From the NCBI GenBank assembly GCA_004000155.1, contig RCSS01000075.1, positions 1 to 25,913 on the forward strand: a stretch of 25,913 bases of DNA, read 5' to 3'. Positions 15,622 through 24,622 of this stretch are shown here, in pieces (position 1 is the stretch's first letter; each line of letters begins with the position of its first letter). Source of the DNA: Tubulinosema ratisbonensis (Eukaryota; Microsporidia; Tubulinosematidae). Below the pieces are notes generated by a model that had not been told where the DNA came from, searched no databases, and was given only the letters and a program-made list of their open reading frames with translations. The translations under genes and the position numbers were made by a program.

Positions 15622-16836
15622 TTACTCAAATAATTTCTTAATGGCACTAAAATCAATCTTATTAGTTAATTTTTTCTCTTCTAAGCAAACCTTAATGGCC
15701 TCTCCAACAGAATTAACCCTTTTTTTCTTTTTAACTGGTTTTTTTTCAACAATCCTTTTTTCTTTCCACTGCATAAACTCAGAGTACATTTCATTCCACA
15801 AAGATTCTCTCACTTTACTTTCTTCATTGGTTAATAAACAATTTTTCAGTTCTGAATCTTCATCAGAATCAAAGGTAAACAGTGTGTTAGGATCACAAAT
15901 TTCTTTATTGTTATTTTCAGTCAAATTTATTTGTACGTTTTCTTTGCTTGTATTTTCTTTATTTTTCATAATTTTTTTAATTTTATTTTTCTTTCTTTGT
16001 TTAAGGACAGGAGGATCTTCCTCCTTTTCTAACCAAACAGATAAAAATTCATTAATGGTTAAATTAGCAGTTTCAGTCAATAAAAGTTCTTTTAATCTTT
16101 TATTTATGGTAGAAACAGTGCCATTTACCACCAGTGCTATTTCATTAACACTCTTTTCTTCGTTATAAACCCTACCAGCTATCAGAAGAGACACTCCACA
16201 AAGATTATTAGGTCTTCTACCAGTGCTAATCCAATCACTTTTCATTCTCATAATAATTCTTAAGCTAAGTGATAATATTTCAGTGTTAATGTATTTTAAT
16301 TTAGTAAAGTACCTTGGTAAAAAAATAGATGGATCATTGTGTTCCACTGATAAATTAAGATACTTTACTAATTTACTAAACACTCTTCCTACCAAAAAAG
16401 GATTTATATTTAATGAATGAGCAAAGTCAATCAAAAAATGAGGAGTTTTTTTCTGTCTGCATACCAAATAAATACAAGCAGAAAGAGTGTAAATAATCCC
16501 TTTAGCTTTACTTATGTTGTATTGTAAAGAAAGTTTGTACCACCTAAAAGCACTTTGACCAAAATCACTTGTTAGTCCTAGCAATGTACAAATGGATTGT
16601 ATTTTATTTTCTATGTTGTAAGAAGTGGAATGAATAAAAGTGTTATTTACTTTTGTGAACGATTGAGTTATTTCTATTATTTTACCAGTGAGAGAGGATA
16701 CCCCATTTTCAGATGAAAATGCTAATGAAGAGGTCAATTGGTTATCTTGGATTACGTACCCACATGCCTCACATATCTTTTCACATCTGGCATAGTCAGT
16801 GAAGAATGTTGATGAGTTACAATTTGAGCAGTTCAT
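15622..16836 (-). CDS. BRF1: TFIIIB subunit BRF1
   Basis: This is the TFIIB-related factor that, with TBP and Bdp1, places RNA polymerase III at tRNA and 5S genes. The 404 residues carry an N-terminal zinc ribbon (Cys 3, 6, 22, 25) and two cyclin repeats (about 70-260). The second includes DPSIFLPRYFTKL and RMKSDWISTGRRPNNLCGVS, the latter characteristic of BRF1, not TFIIB. After a basic, asparagine-rich linker, a C-terminal block (ESLWNEMYSEFMQWKEKR, then a terminal EAIKVCLEEKKLTNKIDFSA segment) corresponds to the TBP-binding homology region of BRF1. It is shorter than yeast BRF1 (596). It converges on the NLF-repeat gene, with about 40 bases between stop codons. Confidence 0.92.
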   Translation of the reverse strand: MNCSNCNSSTFFTDYARCEKICEACGYVIQDNQLTSSLAFSSENGVSSLTGKIIEITQSFTKVNNTFIHSTSYNIENKIQSICTLLGLTSDFGQSAFRWYKLSLQYNISKAKGIIYTLSACIYLVCRQKKTPHFLIDFAHSLNINPFLVGRVFSKLVKYLNLSVEHNDPSIFLPRYFTKLKYINTEILSLSLRIIMRMKSDWISTGRRPNNLCGVSLLIAGRVYNEEKSVNEIALVVNGTVSTINKRLKELLLTETANLTINEFLSVWLEKEEDPPVLKQRKKNKIKKIMKNKENTSKENVQINLTENNNKEICDPNTLFTFDSDEDSELKNCLLTNEESKVRESLWNEMYSEFMQWKEKRIVEKKPVKKKKRVNSVGEAIKVCLEEKKLTNKIDFSAIKKLFE

Positions 16837-16890
16837 GGATATTAAATTAAATAAATTTATAAAATAATTATTTTATATTTTTAATCAATT

Positions 16891-16937
16891 AAAAAAATAA
16901 TATTATTTAAAAAAATAATATTATTTAAAAATAATAT
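16891..16937. repeat. 18-bp tandem repeat upstream of BRF1
   Basis: Two full units and one partial unit of AAAAAAATAATATTATTT. The TAATATTA core of each unit is self-complementary. It lies 55-100 bases upstream of the BRF1 start. Confidence 0.6.
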
Positions 16938-17017
16938 CAAAAAGGAGTAAAATTAAAATAATAAATAAAAAAAATNTTNTTATTTTAATTATTATTTTAA
17001 TTTATTATTTTAATTTA

Positions 17018-18235
17018 TTATTTCATAAAAGTACCACTTCTTTCTACTTCTACTTTATACCCACATTTCAATAAAATTTCTTCTGATTGATCATAAAACC
17101 CATTTTCCTTTAAAAAGAAAGCTCTGAATATTTCATTCTTACTTTTACAAGAAGAAAGTAACATTTCATTCTCACATCTTAAAAAAGATTCTAAAAAATA
17201 CTCAAAAAATCTTTCATTCTTTACCTGACTAGGAATAACCACACAATTCACAAATAAAAGATCCTCTTCACTCTTATCAAAATAATACACTCTTTGCAAC
17301 ACTTCAAAGGAGAGAAAATATTTTTTAGTGTCAAAACATTTCTTACCAAATTCAACCAATCCTTTTTTTACAACTTCATCTTCTAAATCAAATATTTCTT
17401 TATTTTTTTCGTAAAATAAAATACTTTCTTCTAATTTGTCATTCTTTACCAAGGAAAGTAATTTAAACTCAAATAATTCAGTTTGTATAAAATCATTTTT
17501 TACAAAATATTTGTATTCTAACACTTTTCTTTCAACTATTTCTTTGTTTATGTCAGAAAGTAACAAAGCTAATTCATTTATCAAAGAATCTTCTTGGTAG
17601 GTCATCAGAAAATTAAAATACATCCCAAACTGAGACACAAACAAATTTTTTAAATCAAAATCATTGAAAATCAATGATTTTTCTTTGAATAATTCTTTCA
17701 TTTCTACAAAACAATTTAACAAATCACAAAGAATATTATTTTGTAAAAGAATTAACACTTTTGTCAAAAGAATTTTGAATCTTTCTGCTTTGTTTTCCCA
17801 AGAAAGTTGTTCTAATTTTCTTAATTTGTCATTTACCTCTTTAAAATTGAGAATTTCTAGGATTTGTTCTTGTAAACTGATTTTTCTTTTCTCTTTTTTT
17901 ATTTCTAATTTGATTTCTTCGTTCATTTGGTCAATCATTTCTTTTAATTTACTTTTTGTAGAGGAAGATACCTTCTTTGCAGCAGAAATTGAGTTGTAAA
18001 AATCAATAAGAAATTGTTTGTCTTTGATTAATTTAACATTTCTGTGGATTGATTTGATTGCCTTGTCCACTGATTTATTGGTTGGATTGGCTAAGGTTTG
18101 TGATAATTTTTCTTTTAAGATTGTAAGTTTATCAGTTTTTTTGTGTGATTTTTCTGATTCTGTGCTGTCTGATTGGTAATTTTTTTGTGGTTTTGAAGAG
18201 TTTTCTTGTTTTGAAGATGAAAAGAAATGAGACAT
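17018..18235 (-). CDS. Probable eIF3 subunit c (N-terminal part), reduced
   Basis: The 405-residue protein opens with MSHFFSSSKQENSSKP, resembling the MSRFF-plus-serine/acidic start of eIF3c/Nip1. A lysine-rich helical region (about 34-150) follows the eIF3c plan, including VDKAIKSIHRNVKLIKDKQFL and ISAAKKVS. The remainder (150-405) is all-helical, TPR-like, with a VNDKLRKLEQLSWENKAERF segment in the place where eIF3c has its LRxLxE...RGK...TDR region. It is about half the length of yeast Nip1 (812), and I cannot see the C-terminal PCI domain. eIF3c scaffolds the 43S complex and contacts eIF1 and eIF5. The assignment rests on the N-terminal motif and overall helical plan, so it is tentative; another helical repeat protein remains possible. 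The ATG is preceded by TTTTATCC, a variant of the ACCC signal. Confidence 0.5.
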   Translation of the reverse strand: MSHFFSSSKQENSSKPQKNYQSDSTESEKSHKKTDKLTILKEKLSQTLANPTNKSVDKAIKSIHRNVKLIKDKQFLIDFYNSISAAKKVSSSTKSKLKEMIDQMNEEIKLEIKKEKRKISLQEQILEILNFKEVNDKLRKLEQLSWENKAERFKILLTKVLILLQNNILCDLLNCFVEMKELFKEKSLIFNDFDLKNLFVSQFGMYFNFLMTYQEDSLINELALLLSDINKEIVERKVLEYKYFVKNDFIQTELFEFKLLSLVKNDKLEESILFYEKNKEIFDLEDEVVKKGLVEFGKKCFDTKKYFLSFEVLQRVYYFDKSEEDLLFVNCVVIPSQVKNERFFEYFLESFLRCENEMLLSSCKSKNEIFRAFFLKENGFYDQSEEILLKCGYKVEVERSGTFMK

Positions 18236-18519
18236 GGATAAAACAATTTTTTTATTTTTATAAAAAAATAAACCAATAAAAAAATATTTATTTTTATTGT
18301 AATTTAATAGGCTTGTCCAGAAAAAATTATTATAAAATTATTTTTTAAGAAACATATATAAAATTTAATTATATACTAGCATTAAAAATTGATTAAAAAA
18401 GTATACCTGCATATAAATAAAAAAGAATTGTAAAAAGATAATTAAATGGTCTTGTATATTTTTTATGAAAAAAAAAAATTAAGAAATCATATGGAAACAG
18501 ATGGATCAAAAAGATAGTA
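18236..18519. other. AT-rich spacer left of the transposon remnant
   Basis: No gene is visible. The left end of the decayed Harbinger-like element must lie here or just beyond, but I could not identify terminal inverted repeats or a target duplication by eye. Confidence 0.5.
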
Positions 18520-19312
18520 GAAGTGAATGATTTAAGATTTTTTGAAACCTTTAGGTTAATCAGAACCACATTTAAAAATTAATTGATTACATTAGAATTG
18601 AAAAAAATGTTAAAGATTTAGTCAAAAAGATTTACATTTTTTTATATTATACGAGGCATTCATGCTCTTAAAGAGAATCGCGTGAACTTTTTGGGGTTTT
18701 GAAGTCTAGTGTATTTTCGATAATTGGAGAAATAGAGGAGATTTTAAAACATTTTTGTCATAAATATATTAAATTGTCTACAAATGTTGAGTTTGTCGAA
18801 TTAGAAGAAGGTCTTTGTATTGGAAATAGCAATATAGGAGACATTTTTTGCATTAACGGTACACATATTCAGATAAGATAGCCAGAAAACAACGGATGAC
18901 TTTACTACAATTGGAAAGGGAGTTTTTTTTTGAACTTTTTATGTTTAGTAGATTATAAAAAACGAATTTGCGGGGTTACCTATAATTATGGTTCATGTCA
19001 CGATCCAAGAATTTATAGAAATTCATTGTTGAAAGAATACGTCGACAACCTTTTAGATTTCACATTTTAGGCGATCCAGCCTTTTCAGGATTCAAAATCA
19101 TAAAAAATACTTACTCAAATACATCAAATCCTCTGAATACACACCAAATTTATTAACTTGGTCGTAAAAGAGCCGTTTTTGAAAATCCTTTGGGTCTGCT
19201 TAAAGGTAAATTTAAAAAATTAGGCACAGTTTTTATTAATGGAGAACAAGGAAAAGAAATTAATATTATTAAAAGTATAATTCGGATACATAATTTTATC
19301 ATTGATAATTAA
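18520..19312 (+). pseudogene. PIF/Harbinger-type DDE transposase, decayed
   Basis: Translated across breaks, the stretch shows the order of a DDE_Tnp_4 transposase. An FRLIRTTF segment (about 18541-18575) matches the N-terminal FRMSRxTF motif, and ELFGVLKSSVFSII (18684-18725) matches the ELFGVSKSTV helix-turn-helix. INGTHIQIR (about 18852-18878) is the IDGTHIPIR block with the first catalytic Asp replaced by Asn. YYNWKG and VDYKKRICGVT follow, then SCHDPRIYRNS. LGDPAF (19067-19084) carries the second Asp, and ENPLGLLKGKF (about 19178-19210) the catalytic Glu. IRIHNFIIDN ends at 19312. Breaks are stops at 18879, 18897 and 19154, plus a frameshift near 19055-19068. The element is dead. Its accessory Myb-like gene is convergent and overlaps its stop codon. 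Confidence 0.85.
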
Positions 19313-19884
19313 ATTTTCATTCTAAATTTGTTTTTTAAATAATTTACTTCTGCAGCTATATCCCTAATATTTTGCTTAGCCGTTAAATTTTATTTTTTAA
19401 AATTTCAAATTCTTTATCTTCCTCCAATTGCTTTTTATAACCTTTAGAGATGTTTTTAGATACTTCATTTGTAAGATTTTAAGAGTAATTTACTTCTTTG
19501 TTTTATTTTTTGCATAACTGAAGCCTGTATGTTACTTACGAATCCGTTTCCTACCTCATCGATATTTTCAATGAAGAATTCGTTTTGTTTTATACGAGAG
19601 TTATTTTGAAATATAGGCCAGTATTTTCATTTTGTAGAACCACTTGCAAATCTTTTAGACTCAACTAAGTTTATCTCGTAAATTGAGAATAAGCTATTAT
19701 ATTTTAATCTGGCTTCTTTGCCTGTTAAAACTGGAGATATTTCTTTGGCTAAATCTTCTCACACATTTTTAATTTTCATTGGGTTACCTTCAGAACGTTT
19801 ATATCGATCTTCAAATCTTGGACTATGCTTAAGCACTATTAATTTTTTTGTTGTTTCTGACTCAAATTAAAACTTGCTGTTCAT
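19309..19884 (-). pseudogene. Myb/SANT-like DNA-binding protein of the Harbinger-like element, decayed
   Basis: The frame starts at an ATG (19884-19882) and encodes a trihelix Myb/SANT-like domain: LAKEISPVLTGKEARLKYNS matches the LA-x-E...TGKQCR-x-KWN pattern, and KYWPIF matches the KWWPYF segment. A C-terminal coiled coil follows (QLEEDKEFEILKNK and IRDIAAEVNYLKNKF), reached only through two frame changes. In-frame stops occur at an early TAA and at two TGA codons that both fall where the family has tryptophan, as expected from TGG-to-TGA decay. A final TGA at 19465-19467 ends the longest frame; after the shifts the reading ends at a TAA at 19309-19311, overlapping the transposase stop. Confidence 0.7.
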
Positions 19885-20870
19885 GAAAGGTAATAAAGAT
19901 TTTTAATATTTTTTATTTTTTTTAGTATTTTAAAATATTTAATATGGGTGACCTGTATAAAGATTTTTTTATATTCATTCAAATAAATTTTAATATATCT
20001 TTTTTTGGATAAGATTTTTTTTTCATATATGATTTTTTAATGTAAATCTAAAATTTAACATTGAGAAGAATCACAAGGGCAGGTCAAAAACATAGAAAAA
20101 ATTACAATAAGATTTTTTAGCAAAAATAAACAAATAAGTATGTTTGAATTATGAATAACGCTTTCATAGCAGTTTTCGGCTAAAATTTTAGATATTTTAT
20201 TTTTTGGGCAAGCTTAATATTTTAAAAATAAATTAAAGATAAAAAATTTACATTTTAAAAATAAATTATACTTTTTAAAAAGTTTATATTTAAATAATGT
20301 AATGTGATAAACAGGCATAAAAAATTTAGTAAATTTTAAAAAAATATTTAGATTTTATTGTAAAATATTGAATTGATGATAAGAGATGAAAATTTGATAT
20401 TTCTTTATTTTTACTAAAAATAATACCAACAGTTTGATTTAAATATATTTCTTATTTTTGAGTAAATTTACCTTTTTTTAATAAGAATAGCAATTATTAA
20501 TTTATAAAATTTATTTGAATTTATTCATTATTTTTGACACAAATTTAATTATTAAAAAGTTTTAAAAAAATAAAACAAATTAATTTATAAATAAATTAAC
20601 TATTGTTATTTTTATAAATTTATAAATCAATTTACTAAAAAATTTAAATGTTAAAATGTCACAATCAAAGATTTTTAATGTTTTATTCGTACAAACATGA
20701 AAAATTTGACAATTAAAAAATTTTAAAATAAAAAAACCAAAAAACCTTAAATCAAATTTTTCTAATTAGTTGATCAAAGATAAATTAAAAATATTTTAAA
20801 AATTTTATTGAAAAGCTTCATTAATTTTACTGGTCAGTAAAAACTATTTATTGTGAATGATTACTAGTGT
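19885..20870. other. AT-rich spacer
   Basis: About 990 bases without a recognisable gene, RNA or repeat family. A few slightly richer words (GGGTGACCTGTATAAAG near 19946 and CACAAGGGCAGGTCAAAAAC near 20070) may mark the right end of the transposon, but I found no matching left end. Confidence 0.5.
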
Positions 20871-21065
20871 ATGGGTATGAAGACTAGTGAAGTTGTTATG
20901 ATCGGTGTTGTGTGTATTGTGGCTATTGTTGCTATAATGTTTGCCAGTAGCTTTTTCGTTAGAGTACCAGTGTTTGGTGGACCAAGTGATTCAAGCTCTG
21001 GTGGTGCTGGAGGCGGTTCTAGCGGTGGTTCTGGTGGAGGAGATTCCGGGTCAAAAGACAAATGA
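20871..21065 (+). CDS. Small single-pass membrane protein with a Gly/Ser tail, 64 residues
   Basis: A seven-residue N-terminus (MGMKTSE) is followed by one hydrophobic helix (about 8-28, VVMIGVVCIVAIVAIMFASSF), a short VRVPVFGGP link and a tail of glycine, serine and aspartate (about 38-60) ending SGSKDK. The tail uses many G/C-rich codons (GGT, GGC, TCT) in an otherwise A/T sequence, so it is under selection. The layout matches the 51-residue protein at 10970-11125: short N-terminus, helix, aromatic or basic link, flexible S/G/D tail, terminal lysine. Function is unknown. The reverse strand is also open but proline-rich only as the complement of the glycine codons, and I discount it. The stop is TGA. 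Confidence 0.7.
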   Translation: MGMKTSEVVMIGVVCIVAIVAIMFASSFFVRVPVFGGPSDSSSGGAGGGSSGGSGGGDSGSKDK

Positions 21066-21340
21066 AAATAAACTAAATTTTTAAAAATATCTTCTTTTTT
21101 TAAAACTTAAGGTGTTTACCTAAAAATAAAAATTTATAAGTTTTTTTAAAAAATTTACAATTAAATCATTTTTTAAATACTTTTGAAAAAAAATTTTCAT
21201 CATTCAAAAAAAAATAACATTTTTTCTAATCCTAGTTGATCCATAAATAAAAAAAAATATTTTTTATATTTTGATAGGTTACTTTGTGATTGGTTCACAT
21301 CCAAAAAAAGTATAAAAATACTTTAGAAAAGTAAATTAAC

Positions 21341-24300
21341 ATGTTTGACCAAAAAGAATTACCTTTGTCACAAGATACAATCCTTAAAAAATTAAAAGAA
21401 AACTACCAAACAAAAAAGATTTACACTCAATGTGGTATAATCTTACTTTCTATAAACCCATTCTCAGAATTAAAAATGTACGACACAAATGTTATGAAAG
21501 CGTATTACAAGAATTATGGCTCTGTTGAGCCACATGTTTATTCTGTCTCAGAAAATGCGATCCAGAACTTAGAATTGAACGGTAATCAGACAATTATTGT
21601 TAGTGGTGAATCAGGATCAGGTAAAACTATTAATTCGCAGCATATACTAAAATATATTATCTGGCGATGTAACGGAACCAAACATCTTGAGAAGCTTTTG
21701 TTAGCCAGTCACTTTATTTTAGAATGTTTTGGCAATGCTAAAACACAAATCAACGAGAATAGTTCAAGGTATGGCAAGTATTTAAGGCTTTACTTTGAAG
21801 ATGATAAGATTGTAGGTGGTAGAATAAATGAATATTTACTTGAGAAAAGCAGAGTAACCCACCAACCAGAAAGAAACTTGAATTTTCATATATTTTACTT
21901 AGTTTGTTCTGGCACAAACACAGTTTTTAAAAATGATTACATCACAACTTATGATTCTCCAGAGCTAAAATCAAAATACAAAGAACTAAAACAAATGTTC
22001 AAAGAAAACAATTTGATTTCTTTTGATGAAATTTCAGAAAAAATTTTAGCAATTTTGAAAATTGGGTCAATCAAATTTTTAGAAAAAAATGGTAAATTAG
22101 AATTGCAAGACGAAAATCTTTTAAGAGAAATTTGTAAAACATTTGATTTAAATTATCAAACAATCAAAGATTCATTTCTTAAAAGTGTGTTGGACTGTAA
22201 AATAGAAGCTGTAAACATAAACAATACAAAAGAAAAAGCTTTGAATATCAGAGATACTCTTGCAAGATATCTTTACACCAAGGTGTTTAATGATGTTATT
22301 GGGTCACTTAACAATAAATTGGGGGTAAAAACTGAGCTTACCATCTCTATTTTGGATATTTATGGCTTCGAAGTGTTTGAACAAAATGGGTTTGATCAAT
22401 TTTGTATAAACTGGGCGAATGAAAGGATCCAAAATGAGTTTGTCAAGAGGATGTTTACAGAAAGACAATCTTTTTACAAGAGTGAGAATATTCCTTGGCC
22501 AGAAGTATCTTTCAATTCTAATGATAAGATTATTGGTTTATTGGAAGGTAAATTAGGTATCGCAGATCTTATAGACGAAGAATCTTTTAACCCAGTGGGT
22601 AGTTTACAAAGTTTAAGTGTTAAACTAAGCAAATATAATAAAAGTAACCCACATTTCTTAGACACTTGTAAGCCAAATTGCATTAAAATTGATCATTTTG
22701 CTTACCCAGTAGAATATTCTTTAGAAAGTTTTTTAGAAAAGAATGTTGAAAACATCAAAGCATTCAATTTCGATAAAAAAGAATCAAAGAAACAAAGTGT
22801 GATAAAATATTTTATCAGCTCAATGAATGAATTATTTAACACAATAAACCAAACAGAAATACATTATATTAGGTGTATAAGACCAAATATCAAAAAAACT
22901 GCTTGGTTATTTGACAAAGATCACATTTCTAAACAACTTAAAGCTTGTGGTGTAAGAGAAACAATCAATCTATCAAGACTTATTTATTCTTACAGCATAG
23001 ATAAACAATCTTTCACTCAAAGATACAGAAAAATACTAATTAATACCAAAGAAATGGCAGAAAAAGGTTTGGTGGAAGGAAAAACAAAAATGTTTTTAAA
23101 AATTGAGACTCTAAAAATGTTAGAAGAAAAGAGAAAAGAAATTATAATTACAAGCAATGAACACCTTTACAAATTTTTTACAAGTATGATTCTTAAAAAC
23201 TTAGTCAAAAAAATTGACCATTCTTTGAAGTTAAAACAATCAAAACCATTTATTGATGATCCAATTGTAAAAAAAGAAGAATTCGTAAAACAAATCAATG
23301 AATTAAATTTTCAAGATGGAATGTCCAAACAAGAATTACAGCTTGAAATTGAAAGAATAAGAAATCATATCAAAGAAATTATAAATTTCTATGATAAACC
23401 ATGTAAAAATTGTGAGAATACAAATTTAAAATACAAATTTCAGAGCGAAGAACTGAAAAAAAGTAAAAGTTTAGAAGAAGAAATAGAAAAATTAAAAGAA
23501 ATTAACCAAAAATTAACTAACGAAGTAAAGGAACACAAAGAATTAATCAAGGACATGACAATTTTAGCTAACGAAATTAGGAAAGAAGAAGGGTCTTTGA
23601 AAATTGATGATAAAGATTTGTTGATTAATTTGACCAATCCACATGAAGTTTTCAGCTGTTTGATAGAAATTTATGTTGAGAATTCTCCTAAATTTACCAA
23701 TTGTACAATCCCATTGGATGAGATGCTTTCCTTTGGTCATTTGTTATTTAAGATTATTACTGAATTATCTCAAAGAGATAACACTAATTATAAAACTTAC
23801 TTGGATATTTTTTTGTATGAGCTGAATGAAAATTTTGTAAAGTTTGATACAAATTTACACAAAATTACTTTTATTTTTTCTAATTTACTAGAACTAAACA
23901 GGTTATTAGATCCTACTAACGAGCTAAAATCATTCACCAATTCACTTTTCCAACATATGTGTGAATTACAAAAAGAATTTATCTCATCATTTCTACCAGA
24001 CGCAATGATTTATCACCAACCATTAGATAATTTCAGGTGTGAAGATTCTTTTTATAAAAAATACATAAAAAAGCCACCTTCCATTTTAAAATTAGTCAAC
24101 CAATTAGAATACTTGTGCAGTATGATGAATTATTTTGGTTTACCCAATGCTTTTGTAAAAGAATCATTAAGACATCTACTAAAAACAATCAACATGATTT
24201 GTTTTAACAGAATTTTAGTAGAACAAAACTTTCTTAGTTTTAACAGGTGTACCCAAATAAATCACAATCTTAACGAAATCTCTAAATTTTGCCAAGAGCT

Positions 24301-24622
24301 TGGATTTTTAGAAGGAATAAGTGCATTACAACATTTAAAAGATGTGGTGATTTTAGTATTTTTGCTACAAAACAAAGAAACCTACCAAGCCATAAGGGCT
24401 GAATGTAAAGCACTGAACAAAATTCAGTTAAACGGATTTTTTTCCAAAATCAAAGAGTGTAAAATTACATTTGAGAGTGAAAATAGAGGTGAAAATGGTA
24501 GTCTTTTTTTAGATGAACCTGAGCTTATTTTTCCTGATATGACTGAGAAAAGTAATTTTACTTTTTGTATTCCTAGGTTTTTACCAACAAAATTGATTAC
24601 TAACTTATTGTCTTCTATTTAA
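21341..24622 (+). CDS. MYO2: Class V myosin heavy chain with DIL cargo domain and reduced neck
   Basis: An actin-based motor for organelle and vesicle transport. The 1093 residues begin directly in the motor, without the SH3-like N-terminal subdomain. The motor has the P-loop GESGSGKT (89-96), switch I NENSSRYGK (138-146), switch II DIYGFE (339-344) and the HYIRCIRPN actin-side segment. A Glu (289) sits at the TEDS position, 16 residues before DTLAR, so the motor should not depend on heavy-chain phosphorylation. The converter ends near residue 600. The following 50 residues contain no recognisable IQ motif, against six in yeast Myo2. A coiled coil (about 665-740) leads to a globular tail with a DIL domain (about 910-1025, including QLEYLCSMMNYFGLPNAFV and ICFNRILVEQNFLSFNRCTQ). 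Yeast Myo2 is 1574 residues. The DIL domain fixes the class. Confidence 0.92.
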   Translation: MFDQKELPLSQDTILKKLKENYQTKKIYTQCGIILLSINPFSELKMYDTNVMKAYYKNYGSVEPHVYSVSENAIQNLELNGNQTIIVSGESGSGKTINSQHILKYIIWRCNGTKHLEKLLLASHFILECFGNAKTQINENSSRYGKYLRLYFEDDKIVGGRINEYLLEKSRVTHQPERNLNFHIFYLVCSGTNTVFKNDYITTYDSPELKSKYKELKQMFKENNLISFDEISEKILAILKIGSIKFLEKNGKLELQDENLLREICKTFDLNYQTIKDSFLKSVLDCKIEAVNINNTKEKALNIRDTLARYLYTKVFNDVIGSLNNKLGVKTELTISILDIYGFEVFEQNGFDQFCINWANERIQNEFVKRMFTERQSFYKSENIPWPEVSFNSNDKIIGLLEGKLGIADLIDEESFNPVGSLQSLSVKLSKYNKSNPHFLDTCKPNCIKIDHFAYPVEYSLESFLEKNVENIKAFNFDKKESKKQSVIKYFISSMNELFNTINQTEIHYIRCIRPNIKKTAWLFDKDHISKQLKACGVRETINLSRLIYSYSIDKQSFTQRYRKILINTKEMAEKGLVEGKTKMFLKIETLKMLEEKRKEIIITSNEHLYKFFTSMILKNLVKKIDHSLKLKQSKPFIDDPIVKKEEFVKQINELNFQDGMSKQELQLEIERIRNHIKEIINFYDKPCKNCENTNLKYKFQSEELKKSKSLEEEIEKLKEINQKLTNEVKEHKELIKDMTILANEIRKEEGSLKIDDKDLLINLTNPHEVFSCLIEIYVENSPKFTNCTIPLDEMLSFGHLLFKIITELSQRDNTNYKTYLDIFLYELNENFVKFDTNLHKITFIFSNLLELNRLLDPTNELKSFTNSLFQHMCELQKEFISSFLPDAMIYHQPLDNFRCEDSFYKKYIKKPPSILKLVNQLEYLCSMMNYFGLPNAFVKESLRHLLKTINMICFNRILVEQNFLSFNRCTQINHNLNEISKFCQELGFLEGISALQHLKDVVILVFLLQNKETYQAIRAECKALNKIQLNGFFSKIKECKITFESENRGENGSLFLDEPELIFPDMTEKSNFTFCIPRFLPTKLITNLLSSI

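Larger units (their letters stand above)
18520..19884. mobile_element. Decayed PIF/Harbinger-like DNA transposon
   Basis: Two convergent decayed genes, a DDE_Tnp_4-type transposase (plus) and a Myb/SANT-like DNA-binding protein (minus), meet at 19309-19312. That pairing defines the PIF/Harbinger superfamily, in which both proteins are needed for transposition. The limits given are those of the coding remnants; the true ends are outside them and were not resolved. Both frames carry stops and shifts, so the copy is old but still alignable. Confidence 0.8.

Noticed and set aside
15641..16168. Plus-strand frame of 175 residues opposite BRF1
   Set aside because: Same reason: hydrophobic and serine-rich complement of the charged C-terminal half of BRF1.
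18699..18881. A separate 60-residue gene
   Set aside because: It starts at TTG and is a slice of the decayed transposase; the family match continues before and after it.
19465..19884. An alternative genetic code with TGA as tryptophan
   Set aside because: TGG is used normally throughout, at least two genes here end in TGA, and the reassigned positions occur only in a decayed element that also carries TAA, TAG and frameshifts.
18300..20100. Terminal inverted repeats of the Harbinger-like element
   Set aside because: Several short words were compared on both sides (for example GGTC with ATATT), but none matched over more than a few bases and no target duplication fitted.
20864..21061. Minus-strand proline-rich frame opposite the 64-residue gene
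   Set aside because: Its PPPEPP pattern is simply the complement of the Gly/Ser codons; the plus frame has a start, a membrane helix and a sensible tail.
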